From: Gracilibacillus orientalis
GTDB taxonomy: Bacteria > Bacillota > Bacilli > Bacillales > Amphibacillaceae
DNA length: 64,000 bases
NCBI RefSeq assembly: GCF_900114645.1
Contig: NZ_FOTR01000001.1
Span: forward strand, 310,001-374,000
Reading direction: 5' to 3'
Positions 31,386 to 38,371 of the stretch are shown one piece after another (the first letter of the stretch is position 1; the number at the start of each line of letters is the position of its first letter). Below the pieces are notes generated by a model. The model was not told where the DNA came from. It made no database searches and was given only the letters and a program-made list of their open reading frames with translations. The position numbers and the translations under genes are program-made.

Positions 31386-31652
31386 TCAAAACCAATTTCG
31401 TCTGGCGTTTAACTCTCTATCTGACAATTGGCGATATAATCCGTCTTGTGCTGCATCAACTGCCATTTTGTCTCTATGCATTCTTATCAGTTCTCTTCTG
31501 AGTGACTGTAAATGATTAAAATGCATTTCTGATTTAGTGAATTCACCTTTATCTAAGCACTCCATCGATAACTTAAAGTACTTGTCCATTTCCGCTCGAT
31601 AAAGTAATGATAAGGCTCTATCCTTTTTTAGAAATTGATCAGTGAATGGCAT
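31386..31652 (-). CDS. Phage protein of unknown function (88 aa)
   Basis: The likely start is ATG 31652 (MPFTDQFLKKDRALSLLYRA), ten bases after GGAG at the end of the YopX-like gene; an ATG at 31661 is too near. The product is helical and basic (HFNHLQSLRRELIRMHRDKM, then an Arg-rich C-terminus). It overlaps the previous gene's stop. No domain is recognised. After it comes the structured 31274-31371 segment. Confidence 0.6.
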   Translation of the reverse strand: MPFTDQFLKKDRALSLLYRAEMDKYFKLSMECLDKGEFTKSEMHFNHLQSLRRELIRMHRDKMAVDAAQDGLYRQLSDRELNARRNWF

Positions 31653-31653
31653 G

Positions 31654-32037
31654 TTACTCATACTCCAATAACTTGGGATTTTCGTATATGTTCCTCTGAA
31701 CCTCCGAAAATGAATGGATCGCTCCAAGAACATCATCATCAACCATAAAGCATCCTTGGTGATATCTGACTACATCCCCCCAAGTATTATCTACGATGAC
31801 GAAATCCCCTTCATAAATCTCTTTTCCGTTCTTGTCGGTTAATCCTGTATATTGACCGATTGATTCGCCATGAACTTCCATCCAACCGGAATCCATAAAT
31901 ATGAAATACTCATGTTTCTTTCCAGCTAACTTTGCAAATTCATCAGTGAATGTCCTCACGAAAATTCCTGTACCATACATCCACTGACTTCCGATCATTT
32001 CTTCAATTGCATATCCGCGAACCTTAATCTCTCTCAT
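31654..32037 (-). CDS. YopX family protein
   Basis: A 127-residue YopX-type protein: REIKVRGYAIEEMIGSQWMY at the start, the signature SIGQYTGLTDKNGKEIYEGD near residue 75, then FVIVDNTWGDVVRYHQGCF. YopX proteins are widespread in Firmicute phages (first seen in SP-beta) and have no established function. It begins ATGA-overlapped with the small membrane protein at 32034. Confidence 0.9.
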   Translation of the reverse strand: MREIKVRGYAIEEMIGSQWMYGTGIFVRTFTDEFAKLAGKKHEYFIFMDSGWMEVHGESIGQYTGLTDKNGKEIYEGDFVIVDNTWGDVVRYHQGCFMVDDDVLGAIHSFSEVQRNIYENPKLLEYE

Positions 32038-32147
32038 TCCTTATCCTCCGATCTCTCAGCGATTTCAGACTGCAATTTTCCAATCGCAAGGTTATATAAT
32101 CCAACTAGTAAAGCCAAAACTATGAAACTAATAAGTAACCATTGCAT
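32034..32147 (-). CDS. Small single-pass membrane protein (37 aa)
   Basis: ATG 32147 to TGA 32034 encodes 37 residues: an N-terminal membrane helix (MQWLLISFIVLALLVGLYNL) followed by a charged tail (AIGKLQSEIAERSEDKE). RBS GGGAGGTAACAGCAG precedes it at good distance; the end overlaps the YopX start (ATGA) and the beginning overlaps the 32128 gene by 20 bases. Tiny membrane proteins like this are common in early phage operons; role unknown. Confidence 0.65.
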   Translation of the reverse strand: MQWLLISFIVLALLVGLYNLAIGKLQSEIAERSEDKE

Positions 32148-32376
32148 CTGCTGTTACCTCCCTTTGGTCTTTGACCTCCATATAGAAGTTAAATAAGAAC
32201 TCATTATTCTTTTTAAACTCCCGCATTGCGTAAGAGTCATCAGTCGGTATTTCGAATGCCTCTTCCATGTCAGAAATTAATCTATTTAATGAATCGATCT
32301 TTTCTAACTGATTGACGCTACTGCGTTTGATGCTGTTGAAACGATGAATGAGATCGATCATGTATCCAATCCGCAT
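32128..32376 (-). CDS. Phage protein of unknown function (82 aa)
   Basis: Likely starts at ATG 32376 (MRIGYMIDLIHRFNSIKRSS), five bases after GGGGTGA; the earlier GTG 32385 is inside that site. It is an 82-residue helical protein (LEKIDSLNRLISDMEEAFEI, EFLFNFYMEVKDQREVTADA). It overlaps its neighbours on both sides, consistent with a tight early operon. No domain is recognised. Confidence 0.6.
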   Translation of the reverse strand: MRIGYMIDLIHRFNSIKRSSVNQLEKIDSLNRLISDMEEAFEIPTDDSYAMREFKKNNEFLFNFYMEVKDQREVTADAMVTY

Positions 32377-32381
32377 TTGCT

Positions 32382-32603
32382 TCACCCCAAAGTTCCATTT
32401 GTGTAATATTTAAACCATTCTCCGTTTTTGAAATAAACCTCGAAACATCGTTCTGGGATATTTCGTTTTACTTTTGTGATGTTGCGTATGGCGTATTGGT
32501 CACACTCTTCAGTTCCTATTGCGCTCATGTGTTGCTTGTATGTGTTCATAAACATCTTCAGTTCACTTTCAGTTAGATGTAATGCAGTTGGTATTCCTGT
32601 CAT
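32382..32603 (-). CDS. Phage protein of unknown function (73 aa)
   Basis: A 73-residue protein in the early operon, second after the DUF739-like gene cluster. An N-terminal helical part (LHLTESELKMFMNTYKQHMS) is followed by a small beta part (RCFEVYFKNGEWFKYYTNGT). It stops inside the next gene's ribosome site. No motif points to a function; it may be an accessory regulator given its place near the switch. Confidence 0.6.
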   Translation of the reverse strand: MTGIPTALHLTESELKMFMNTYKQHMSAIGTEECDQYAIRNITKVKRNIPERCFEVYFKNGEWFKYYTNGTLG

Positions 32604-32619
32604 TTAATTCACGCTCCTT

Positions 32620-32805
32620 TTAGTTAAATAATTCATCCAACGTGCAGCCGTAATAAATCGCTAGCTTCTTGGCTTCAGTAATCGTAAATTCACTCTTACC
32701 ATTTTCTTTCAAGTAGTAAGTTTGCTTATCGATGTGCAATATTTTAGCTACATCACATTGTTTAAGTTTGTTTTCCTTTCGTTTAATTAAGACTTGAGGA
32801 ATCAT
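32620..32805 (-). CDS. XRE-family DNA-binding protein (61 aa)
   Basis: A minimal Cro/CI-type helix-turn-helix protein of 61 residues. The HTH is LKQCDVAKILHIDKQTYYLK, followed by the ENGKSEFTITEAKKLAIYYG and CTLDELF segments standard for phage and plasmid XRE repressors. It is the second gene of the rightmost early operon; an operator-like GTTCAA palindrome (32850-32866) lies just before it. It may act together with, or instead of, the DUF739-like protein as Cro. Confidence 0.88.
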   Translation of the reverse strand: MIPQVLIKRKENKLKQCDVAKILHIDKQTYYLKENGKSEFTITEAKKLAIYYGCTLDELFN

Positions 32806-32849
32806 GCTAATTCGCCTCTTTTAGCTTTCATACTTTCACTCCTTTATTT

Positions 32850-32866
32850 GTTCAATTTTTTTGAAC
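32850..32866. promoter_or_regulatory. Switch operator 4 (inside the end of the DUF739-like gene)
   Basis: GTTCAA-TTTTT-TTGAAC, perfect 6-bp arms with a 5-base centre, matching the operators at 33091-33197. It overlaps the stop codon region of the DUF739-like gene and precedes the XRE gene at 32805, so repressor bound here could block transcription that passes or starts between the two. Confidence 0.6.
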
Positions 32867-33076
32867 TTTAAGATTAAAAAAATAACGAGGAATATCCGTC
32901 GAATCTATCGATAGTATTTCCACCGCTTTTGCAATTTCAACTTGTTTCCAACCTACTTTGCCATTGAGTTTTAAGGATACGGAACGCTCCGAAAGCCCCA
33001 TTTCCTTTGCGAAATTGTACTGGCTACCGAACCTTTCGATGATCCGCCCGTTCAAACTAGAGTAGTCAAAAGTCAT
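32852..33076 (-). CDS. DUF739 family Cro-like regulator (74 aa)
   Basis: The first gene of the leftward lytic operon. The 74 residues MTFDYSSLNGRIIERFGSQY, NFAKEMGLSERSVSLKLNGK and VGWKQVEIAKAVEIL fit the DUF739 family, small HTH proteins that occupy the cro position in Firmicute phages. It faces the CI-like gene across a 180-bp region holding three operators. RBS AGGAGGTGATCAC precedes ATG 33076. It would repress the maintenance promoter and drive the lytic decision. Confidence 0.9.
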   Translation of the reverse strand: MTFDYSSLNGRIIERFGSQYNFAKEMGLSERSVSLKLNGKVGWKQVEIAKAVEILSIDSTDIPRYFFNLKVQKN

Positions 33077-33090
33077 GTGATCACCTCCTG

Positions 33091-33117
33091 TTTAAGTTCA
33101 ATTAATTTGAACTTAAA
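33091..33117. promoter_or_regulatory. Switch operator 1
   Basis: TTTAAGTTCAA and TTGAACTTAAA are perfect 11-bp inverted arms around TTAAT. The site lies just downstream of the leftward promoter (-10 at 33121-33126) and upstream of the DUF739-like start, the place where a repressor would block lytic transcription. Confidence 0.8.
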
Positions 33118-33120
33118 TAC

Positions 33121-33149
33121 ATCTTAACATCATAATATTTAAACGTCAA
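33121..33149 (-). promoter_or_regulatory. Leftward lytic promoter
   Basis: On the minus strand -35 TTGACG (33144-33149) and -10 TAAGAT (33121-33126) are 17 bases apart. It reads into the DUF739-like gene and the whole early operon, and lies between operators 1 and 2. Confidence 0.7.
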
Positions 33150-33156
33150 CACAAAA

Positions 33157-33173
33157 GTTCAATAAAATTGAAT
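33157..33173. promoter_or_regulatory. Switch operator 2
   Basis: GTTCAAT-AAA-ATTGAAT, 6 of 7 paired arms with a 3-base centre, about eight bases upstream of the leftward -35 box. It shares the GTTCAA/TTGAA half-sites with operators 1, 3 and 4 but has a shorter centre and may be a weaker site. Confidence 0.6.
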
Positions 33174-33179
33174 AAAAGT

Positions 33180-33197
33180 ATTGAACAAAAGTTCAAT
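33180..33197. promoter_or_regulatory. Switch operator 3
   Basis: ATTGAAC-AAAA-GTTCAAT, perfect 7-bp arms. It covers the -35 box of the repressor promoter, so it should mediate autoregulation of the CI-like gene or Cro-type repression of it. Confidence 0.8.
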
Positions 33198-33209
33198 CTA
33201 CTATATAAT
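33181..33209 (+). promoter_or_regulatory. Repressor maintenance promoter
   Basis: TTGAAC (33181-33186) and TATAAT (33204-33209) with a 17-base spacer, upstream of the CI-like gene at 33257. The -35 box is part of operator 3. A further TTGAAC half-site follows the -10. Confidence 0.8.
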
Positions 33210-33256
33210 TGAACTATGCTATTGAGAATGTAATTATTTGGCAGGAGGTAACTATA

Positions 33257-33646
33257 ATGAAAGAAACAACCGGACAACGGTTAAAGCAATTAATGAGAGA
33301 AAGGAATATAAAGCAAGTAGATATCCTTAATCTTGCTCAAAAATATTCAAAAGATGGTGTGAAAATATCTAAAACTGATCTAAGTCAGTATGTGAACGGT
33401 AAAACAGAACCAAGACAAGATAAACTGTATATCTTAGCTGAAGCTTTAAATGTTAGTGAAGCGTGGCTAATGGGATACGACATCAGCAGAGAACGTATCT
33501 CGGATGAACAACGACAAAATCAAATAGACGAGAATGATGATGAGGATACAATAGCCGCGCATCATGATGGAGGCGACTGGACCCAGGAAGAGTTAGAGGA
33601 GATAGAGCGTTTTAAAGAGTTTCTAAAAAACAAAAGACAAAAATAG
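33257..33646 (+). CDS. CI-like XRE repressor, short form (129 aa)
   Basis: From ATG 33257, eight bases after AGGAGG, the protein has an N-terminal HTH (TTGQRLKQLMRERNIKQVDI, then ISKTDLSQYVNGKTEPRQDK) and the AEALNVSEAWLMGYD ending typical of XRE repressors. The C-terminal 50 residues are acidic and end in a helix (WTQEELEEIERFKEFL); there is no LexA-type self-cleaving S24 domain. With an ImmA-like gene directly behind it, inactivation by an external protease, as in ICEBs1 and phi105-like systems, is the likely induction route. It should bind the GTTCAA operators. Confidence 0.92.
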   Translation: MKETTGQRLKQLMRERNIKQVDILNLAQKYSKDGVKISKTDLSQYVNGKTEPRQDKLYILAEALNVSEAWLMGYDISRERISDEQRQNQIDENDDEDTIAAHHDGGDWTQEELEEIERFKEFLKNKRQK

Positions 33647-33657
33647 GGGCGTTGCGC

Positions 33658-34128
33658 ATGAAATACGAATCTTTACTAAAAGAAGCTACATATTCAGGGA
33701 TAGACGTCTATGAAGAGCCCTTAAAAGGTAAAATTCAAGGTCTATACGGCAATAATGTTATATGGATTAATAAATTTCTTCCCACCTACACTGATAAGTA
33801 TTGCATTCTAGCAGAAGAACTCGGTCACTACCATAAAACAGTAGGTAATATACAAGACCAAACCAAACTAACCAATAGAAAACAAGAACAAGTAGCACGT
33901 TCTTGGGCGTATGAACGTACAATACCATTACATAAATTTGTACAAGCCCACCGAGAAAACATAAAAAACAGATTTGAATTATCTGAGTTTTTAGGAGTTA
34001 CTGAAAATTTTTTAGAAGAAGCACTTACCAGGTATAAAGAGAGATATGGTGTAGCAGTTGATTTAGATGAGCATACAATTTACTTTGAACCTCTAGGCGT
34101 TATTAAATGGTTCCAAAAAAATTTTTAA
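33658..34128 (+). CDS. ImmA/IrrE-type phage protein with altered HEXXH motif
   Basis: A 156-residue ImmA/IrrE-family protein twelve bases behind the repressor. The position of the metal motif reads LAEELGHYHKT: Glu replaces the first His of HExxH, while the second His is kept; NRKQEQVARSWAYERTIPL follows as in ImmA. This EELGH variant is frequent in phage members, so either zinc is bound differently or the protein acts without proteolysis. Start at ATG 33658 after AGGGGCG. In ICEBs1 ImmA cleaves ImmR on DNA damage; a similar antirepressor role is inferred. Confidence 0.85.
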   Translation: MKYESLLKEATYSGIDVYEEPLKGKIQGLYGNNVIWINKFLPTYTDKYCILAEELGHYHKTVGNIQDQTKLTNRKQEQVARSWAYERTIPLHKFVQAHRENIKNRFELSEFLGVTENFLEEALTRYKERYGVAVDLDEHTIYFEPLGVIKWFQKNF

Positions 34129-34168
34129 GCCTAAAACAGAACGTATATTCTATTAAGGAGGGATAACA

Positions 34169-35254
34169 GTGGCTATTTACAAAGATAAAAAACGAGGAAC
34201 GTATTATGTAAGTACCTATGTTGATTTAAAAAACGGAGATCGTAAACGTGTATTAAAACGAGGATTTAAAACGAAGAAAGAAGCAAAAAAAGCAGAGTCT
34301 GAAATTGTGTTTAATGCTGCCATCGATAACCCTGATAATCCATTTTTTACTGATGTGGTAGATGAATACATCTCTTGGTACGAAAAAAGAAGAAAAGAGT
34401 CATCATTGCATCGTTTGAAAAAAGAATGTCGTCTTTACATCAATCCTTTTTTCGGCAGAAAACACATCCAAGATATTAAAAAACGCGACATTATGAAATT
34501 TCATGATTTTTTGTTGGATAGATTGTCAATCACGACATCAAAAAACGTACACGGGTATTTATCTGCTATATTTAATTATTCTATAAAAATGGAATACGTT
34601 AATTTGAATATAGCTAGGGAAGTAGGCAATATACAAGCAAGCAATAATAAGAAAATGGAATACTGGACACTTGAGGAATTTAAAGAATTTTTAAAAGTGG
34701 TAGATGATTTCAGAGATAAAACTTTATATATGTTTCTTTTTTATAGCGGGGCGAGGATTGGAGAATTAACTGCGCTGACCTGGAAAGATATTGATTTTGA
34801 CAGCAATACGATCGATATCAATAAAACATTTTACAAAGATGACATAGTGACAACTCCGAAAACAAAGTCGTCCATCAGAAAAATAAAAATGCCTACCCAC
34901 ACGATGAACATGTTAAAACAACTAAAATTACAGCAGGCTCCTAAAAATGACTATTATGCATTCGGTAAATTTTACAGTCCTTACCCTTTCGCCACTATCA
35001 AAGGACGTTTTTTAAATTATAAAAATAGTACAAATTTGAAACCGATCAGATTACACGATTTTAGACACTCACACGCATCATATTTGATTAATAATGGTTA
35101 TGACATACAAATCGTTTCCAAGCGTCTAGGGCATGCTAAAATATCCACGACTTACGATAAATATGCCCATTTATATCCTAATAAAGAAGAAGAAGCAATC
35201 GACCATATGAACAATGATTTTAAGCCCGCAGATGCTATAAAATTGATAAAATAG
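34169..35254 (+). CDS. int: Tyrosine integrase
   Basis: A 361-residue phage integrase. An N-terminal arm-binding AP2-like domain (KDKKRGTYYVSTYVDLKNGD) is followed by the SAM-like core-binding domain (about 60-160) and the catalytic domain with Arg in YSGARIGELTALTW, the HxxR box in LHDFRHSHASYLI, His/Gly in LGHAKISTTYDKY and the nucleophile Tyr in the same segment. GTG 34169 follows AAGGAGG. It is the last phage gene before the comK junction, the usual place beside the att site. Confidence 0.96.
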   Translation: MAIYKDKKRGTYYVSTYVDLKNGDRKRVLKRGFKTKKEAKKAESEIVFNAAIDNPDNPFFTDVVDEYISWYEKRRKESSLHRLKKECRLYINPFFGRKHIQDIKKRDIMKFHDFLLDRLSITTSKNVHGYLSAIFNYSIKMEYVNLNIAREVGNIQASNNKKMEYWTLEEFKEFLKVVDDFRDKTLYMFLFYSGARIGELTALTWKDIDFDSNTIDINKTFYKDDIVTTPKTKSSIRKIKMPTHTMNMLKQLKLQQAPKNDYYAFGKFYSPYPFATIKGRFLNYKNSTNLKPIRLHDFRHSHASYLINNGYDIQIVSKRLGHAKISTTYDKYAHLYPNKEEEAIDHMNNDFKPADAIKLIK

Positions 35255-35310
35255 TATCATATACAGTATCACACTTATTTAAAACGTTTATATAGCAGGC
35301 TTCAAACCTT
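35255..35310. other. Prophage/host junction (attR) in comK
   Basis: The integrase stops at 35254 and a truncated comK frame ends at 35288. Homology to ComK is kept up to the MYFF codons (about 35310) and is lost in the next ten codons (SKKGLKPAI), so the crossover lies near 35290-35330. The exact core cannot be fixed without the left junction, which is outside the window. Confidence 0.65.
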
Positions 35311-35593
35311 TTTTGGACAGAAAAAAGTACATTCCGCTTATCCTATCAACTGCAATTGGTGGTTTGTGCGTGATTCCACTTAACATTCTCGCCCCTTCAA
35401 TTAACCCTTTTAAGCTAATACCAAACGCTTTACACGTCATACCCATAACTTGTTGCGTACTAAAGGTTGTTTCATAATCATCTGCTTCTTCATACTCAAT
35501 CACTCGTGTTAAAAACCCCTCCTCCGCTTCATAACCGACAATTGCCAATGTGGTCGGACTGATTTCTTTAATCTTTTCCATCAAAATTTCCAT
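35288..35593 (-). pseudogene. comK: comK, N-terminal part, interrupted by the prophage
   Basis: The 101-codon frame matches the first half of ComK, the competence transcription factor: ISPTTLAIVGYEAEEGFLTR, MTCKAFGISLKGLIEGARML and the hallmark GITHKPPIAVDRISGMYFF (B. subtilis has ISHKPPIMVD then FLFP). A full ComK is about 190 residues; this one ends after nine unrelated residues at the prophage border. The C-terminal half should lie left of the window, beyond the other prophage end. As it stands the protein lacks the C-terminal half and cannot be a normal activator. RBS AAGGAGGAATAAG precedes ATG 35593. The same gene is used by A118-type phages in Listeria, where excision restores it. Confidence 0.85.
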
Positions 35594-35786
35594 TTCTTAT
35601 TCCTCCTTCAAAGTATTCCACTATAATGTAGCAATTTTTGATAAAAATGGATATAAAACAACAGAAATTAGCCCGAATTTGCTAGTTGGACTATCAATTC
35701 AGGAGAAATTTGCTATAATTTTCTTAGAAGAAGCAACTGAGTGGCCTTTTTTTATAAAATTTTCGAAAAAAATTGAGGTGATATAA

Positions 35787-36239
35787 TTGTGGTTTAAAAA
35801 AAAGAAAAAAGAAGCCGAAAAATTCCCAACAAAGGACATATCATTAGAAGAAGTACGTTCCGCTATTCATGAATACAGCAAAGATTTACCACCAAATATT
35901 CCACTAAAAATATTGATCAAAGACGATTTATCGTTAGACTATACATTACTTGCTCCTATTTTAAAGGCGATTCCAGCAAAAAAATATTATATGTCAAAAG
36001 AGACCTATGACTTATTCGAGGATAAAGATAAACATATTGCCCAAGCATTGGATCAAGTACAGCGGGCAGTTGATCAATATATCGCACAAAAGAAGGAATT
36101 ACCGATAATTGATTATGATCCTTATCGTAAAGTAAGTTTTTTCAAATTAGAACAGCTTAACTTAATCAAAGAACGACTGGAAATGGATTTTTATATCACA
36201 GATCAGGAACAATTAGTCACGACGATAAAACCGAAATAA
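35787..36239 (+). CDS. DUF3939-like conserved Bacillaceae protein
   Basis: A 150-residue cytosolic protein with a basic N-terminus (MWFKKKKKEAEKFPTKDISL), the conserved LAPILKAIPAKKYYMSKETY segment, a charged helix (HIAQALDQVQRAVDQYIAQK) and a final PYRKVSFFKLEQLNLIKERL unit. It fits the uncharacterised DUF3939 family of Bacillus relatives. It starts with TTG or GTG near 35787 after GAGGTGAT and stands alone after comK. Function unknown. Confidence 0.7.
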   Translation: MWFKKKKKEAEKFPTKDISLEEVRSAIHEYSKDLPPNIPLKILIKDDLSLDYTLLAPILKAIPAKKYYMSKETYDLFEDKDKHIAQALDQVQRAVDQYIAQKKELPIIDYDPYRKVSFFKLEQLNLIKERLEMDFYITDQEQLVTTIKPK

Positions 36240-36252
36240 AGGGTGAATGTCC

Positions 36253-37062
36253 ATGACAAAAGCAAATAGTAAAGCAAAGCAACGAGCAACATTAAATAAC
36301 TCATCAGTAATTGATGCTCGCAGTTTGTCACAATCTCATAAAAGATTAGCTGAACTATTAGAACCTGGAATGACAGTCCTAGATGTTGGTTGTGGTACAG
36401 GAGCGATTACATCTGGTATTGCCGAAGCCGTTGGTGCAAACGGAAAGGTAGTAGGTATAGATAACAACCCAACATTGCTTGACACAGCTCGTAAACGTTA
36501 TCCCAATATTATTTTTGAGATTGCGGATATTTACAACCTTCCGTTCGAAAATCAATTCGATATCGTCACTACTTCCCTTGTGTTACAGTGGCTGGATCAA
36601 CCTCAACAAGCATTAAATAATCTTGTGAAATCAGTAAAACCAGGCGGAAAAGTAGTAGTGCTTGATTACAATCACGAAAAATTAAAATGGTATCCAGAAG
36701 TTCCAGAATCGATGAAATATTTCTATGATGCTTTTTTGAGATGGCGGAGAGATGCGGATATGGACAATGCAATAGCTGATCATTTAAGGGAAATGTTTGA
36801 GAAAAGTAGATTAAATCAGATACAGGTAACATCACAGCATGAGGAAGTAAACCATGGACAGGAAAGCTTTGAGACTGCAGTTTCAATCTGGGCAGATGTC
36901 GCTGAAACCAAGGGAGAACAAATGCTTCAAGATAAACTGATAGAGAAAGATATGCTTAAAAAAGCCATTAAGGACTATAAGGAATGGATCAGAAAAGATG
37001 CACAATCACAAGGCTGTAGAAGGAACAAAAAAGTAGATGGTACACTATATGACGAAGATTGA
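36253..37062 (+). CDS. Class I SAM-dependent methyltransferase
   Basis: A 269-residue methyltransferase with motif I MTVLDVGCGTGAITSGIAEA near residue 40, motif II KVVGIDNNPTLLDTAR, motif III EIADIYNLPFENQFDIVTTS and PGGKVVVLDYNHEK. This is the methyltransf_11/25 type seen in ubiquinone-like or small-molecule methylases; the substrate is not predictable. Start ATG 36253 follows AAAGGGTGA; it lies only a few bases behind the DUF3939 gene, so the two may be cotranscribed. Confidence 0.85.
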   Translation: MTKANSKAKQRATLNNSSVIDARSLSQSHKRLAELLEPGMTVLDVGCGTGAITSGIAEAVGANGKVVGIDNNPTLLDTARKRYPNIIFEIADIYNLPFENQFDIVTTSLVLQWLDQPQQALNNLVKSVKPGGKVVVLDYNHEKLKWYPEVPESMKYFYDAFLRWRRDADMDNAIADHLREMFEKSRLNQIQVTSQHEEVNHGQESFETAVSIWADVAETKGEQMLQDKLIEKDMLKKAIKDYKEWIRKDAQSQGCRRNKKVDGTLYDED

Positions 37063-37079
37063 TTGTATCTTAAGGAGGA

Positions 37080-37352
37080 ATTGAGATCCATACTATTCCA
37101 CTGATCATTTTCATATTCCCTATCATATCCATTTTACTTGGTATAATTGGTTACATCACATTTTTAAAAATCTATCTTCCTGCTTTTCTAGTAGCAATTG
37201 TTGGAATCATAGCTGCTTTTGTAACCAAAGTTATTACCATTATAGACTATACTAATAAGAGGATATATGAGCATATATCCTCTTTCTTATATATTACTCA
37301 ACTTTCGCACCTAGAAAAACGTAATCTAGTAAAGTTAAAATATCGTCATTGA
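37080..37352 (+). pseudogene. Degenerate DUF2651-like membrane protein
   Basis: After AAGGAGG (37073-37079) an open frame without ATG, GTG or TTG in frame encodes two membrane segments, IHTIPLIIFIFPIISILLGI and LPAFLVAIVGIIAAFVTKVI, similar to the small DUF2651 (YbeF-like) membrane proteins. A strong terminator hairpin lies inside the frame at 37257-37284, so the original gene probably ended at about 37256 in another frame. The missing start and the read-through of the terminator suggest a decayed gene; an ATT start (37080) is the alternative. Confidence 0.4.
37257..37284 (+). terminator. Intrinsic terminator after the methyltransferase region
   Basis: AAGAGGATATAT and ATATATCCTCTT are perfect 12-bp arms around GAGC, followed by a T-rich stretch (TCTTATATATT). 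Best reading is the terminator of the 35787-37062 unit together with the DUF2651-like remnant. Confidence 0.75.
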
Positions 37353-37514
37353 CAAGTGCATAGACATGAAAAACATCCTAACGTTTGATATAGTTGATTT
37401 GCTGAGAATCACATATCATACAGAAGAAGTGTCTTCTACATGATAACGAATATAGACTAAAAGATTCATCAAAAGTTGCTAACTTATTATTGACTCCCGA
37501 AAGAAGGTATAGAA

Positions 37515-38150
37515 ATGAAAATTGATGCACCTAAAATAGCTAAAAATTTAACGGCAAGGAATTTTACGGACATTTATTATGAAGAAGATCCAGAATTTGA
37601 GATGAGTATCATTACAGACTCTGAGTTTGTCAATGAAGTCCTTGATCGAGTACGTCTATACAATACTGTAATTAAAAATTGTAAATTCATAAATACCGAT
37701 TTCAGTAAAATTGATATTACCGATGTGCGCTTTGAGAATTGTGATCTATCCAATACTAATTTACGCAATGCTTCCATGAATCGAGTCGTATTCTATAACT
37801 GTAAACTTCTCGGGAGCGACCTAACCGAATCGTATATTGGCAATGTTAAGTTTGAGAAATCGATTTTAAACATGGCGATGTTTGGGAATTCAAAGTTAGA
37901 GAAAGTGACATTCGAAGATATTTCATTAGAAAGTGCCGACTTTTATGATTGTAAATTCAAAAAAGTTGAATTCCTTTATTGCAATATTAATGGAGTAAGT
38001 TTTGAAGAAACATCATTAAAGGGAATAGATATAAGTTCATCAAACTTTGAATCTTTAATTGTTTCAATTGATAATTTGAAAGGTTGTAAGGTATCGACCA
38101 TTCAAGCAATCCAATTTGCATCCTTAATGGGATTAAAAATTAAAGATTGA
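37515..38150 (+). CDS. Pentapeptide repeat protein
   Basis: A 211-residue protein built of pentapeptide repeats: from about residue 30 to 190 nearly every fifth residue is Leu or Phe in A(D/N)LxX-type units (TDFSKIDITDVRFENCDLSN, TNLRNASMNRVVFYNC, ADFYDCKFKKVEFLYC). Such proteins fold into a right-handed quadrilateral beta-helix, and Qnr/MfpA members mimic DNA and protect gyrase. The size (211 against 214-218 for Qnr) is compatible, but the target here is unknown. RBS GAAAGAAGG precedes ATG 37515, and it is a single gene with its own terminator. Confidence 0.85.
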   Translation: MKIDAPKIAKNLTARNFTDIYYEEDPEFEMSIITDSEFVNEVLDRVRLYNTVIKNCKFINTDFSKIDITDVRFENCDLSNTNLRNASMNRVVFYNCKLLGSDLTESYIGNVKFEKSILNMAMFGNSKLEKVTFEDISLESADFYDCKFKKVEFLYCNINGVSFEETSLKGIDISSSNFESLIVSIDNLKGCKVSTIQAIQFASLMGLKIKD

Positions 38151-38195
38151 CTTTTGAAGTTCGGTTTTTCAAACTATCGCAGTAGTTGAACTAAG

Positions 38196-38230
38196 AAAGG
38201 ACATTATATATTAGTCATATAATGTCCTTT
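38196..38230 (+). terminator. Terminator of the pentapeptide gene
   Basis: AAAGGACATTATA and TATAATGTCCTTT, perfect 13-bp arms with a 9-base loop, followed by AATTTAG. About 45 bases after the stop codon. Confidence 0.75.
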
Positions 38231-38371
38231 AATTTAGGTCTTAATAAACTAACATATAAAGTGAGACTTCACTCACGGACAGTTTTGCTATTTCTCAATA
38301 AGACAATCCAATTTTGATGGTTAGTACCAATTAATTCAGCATCAATTTCTAAATAATGGAATATGGTTTAG

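Larger units (their letters stand above)
1..35287. mobile_element. Temperate siphovirus prophage, right-hand part, inserted in comK
   Basis: A continuous set of phage genes runs from the left window edge to the integrase at 34169-35254: packaging, head, tail, regulation, replication, lysogeny and integration modules in standard siphovirus order. Late and early genes are on the minus strand; repressor, ImmA-like protein and integrase are on the plus strand. The right boundary is placed just after the integrase because the next gene (35288-35593) is a truncated comK. The left boundary, holin and endolysin are not in the window. Structural frames are all open, so it looks intact as far as visible. 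Confidence 0.95.

Noticed and set aside
31307-31515. Plus-strand frames of 62-64 codons
   Set aside because: They run over the structured gap and antisense to the 31386 gene, without a ribosome site.
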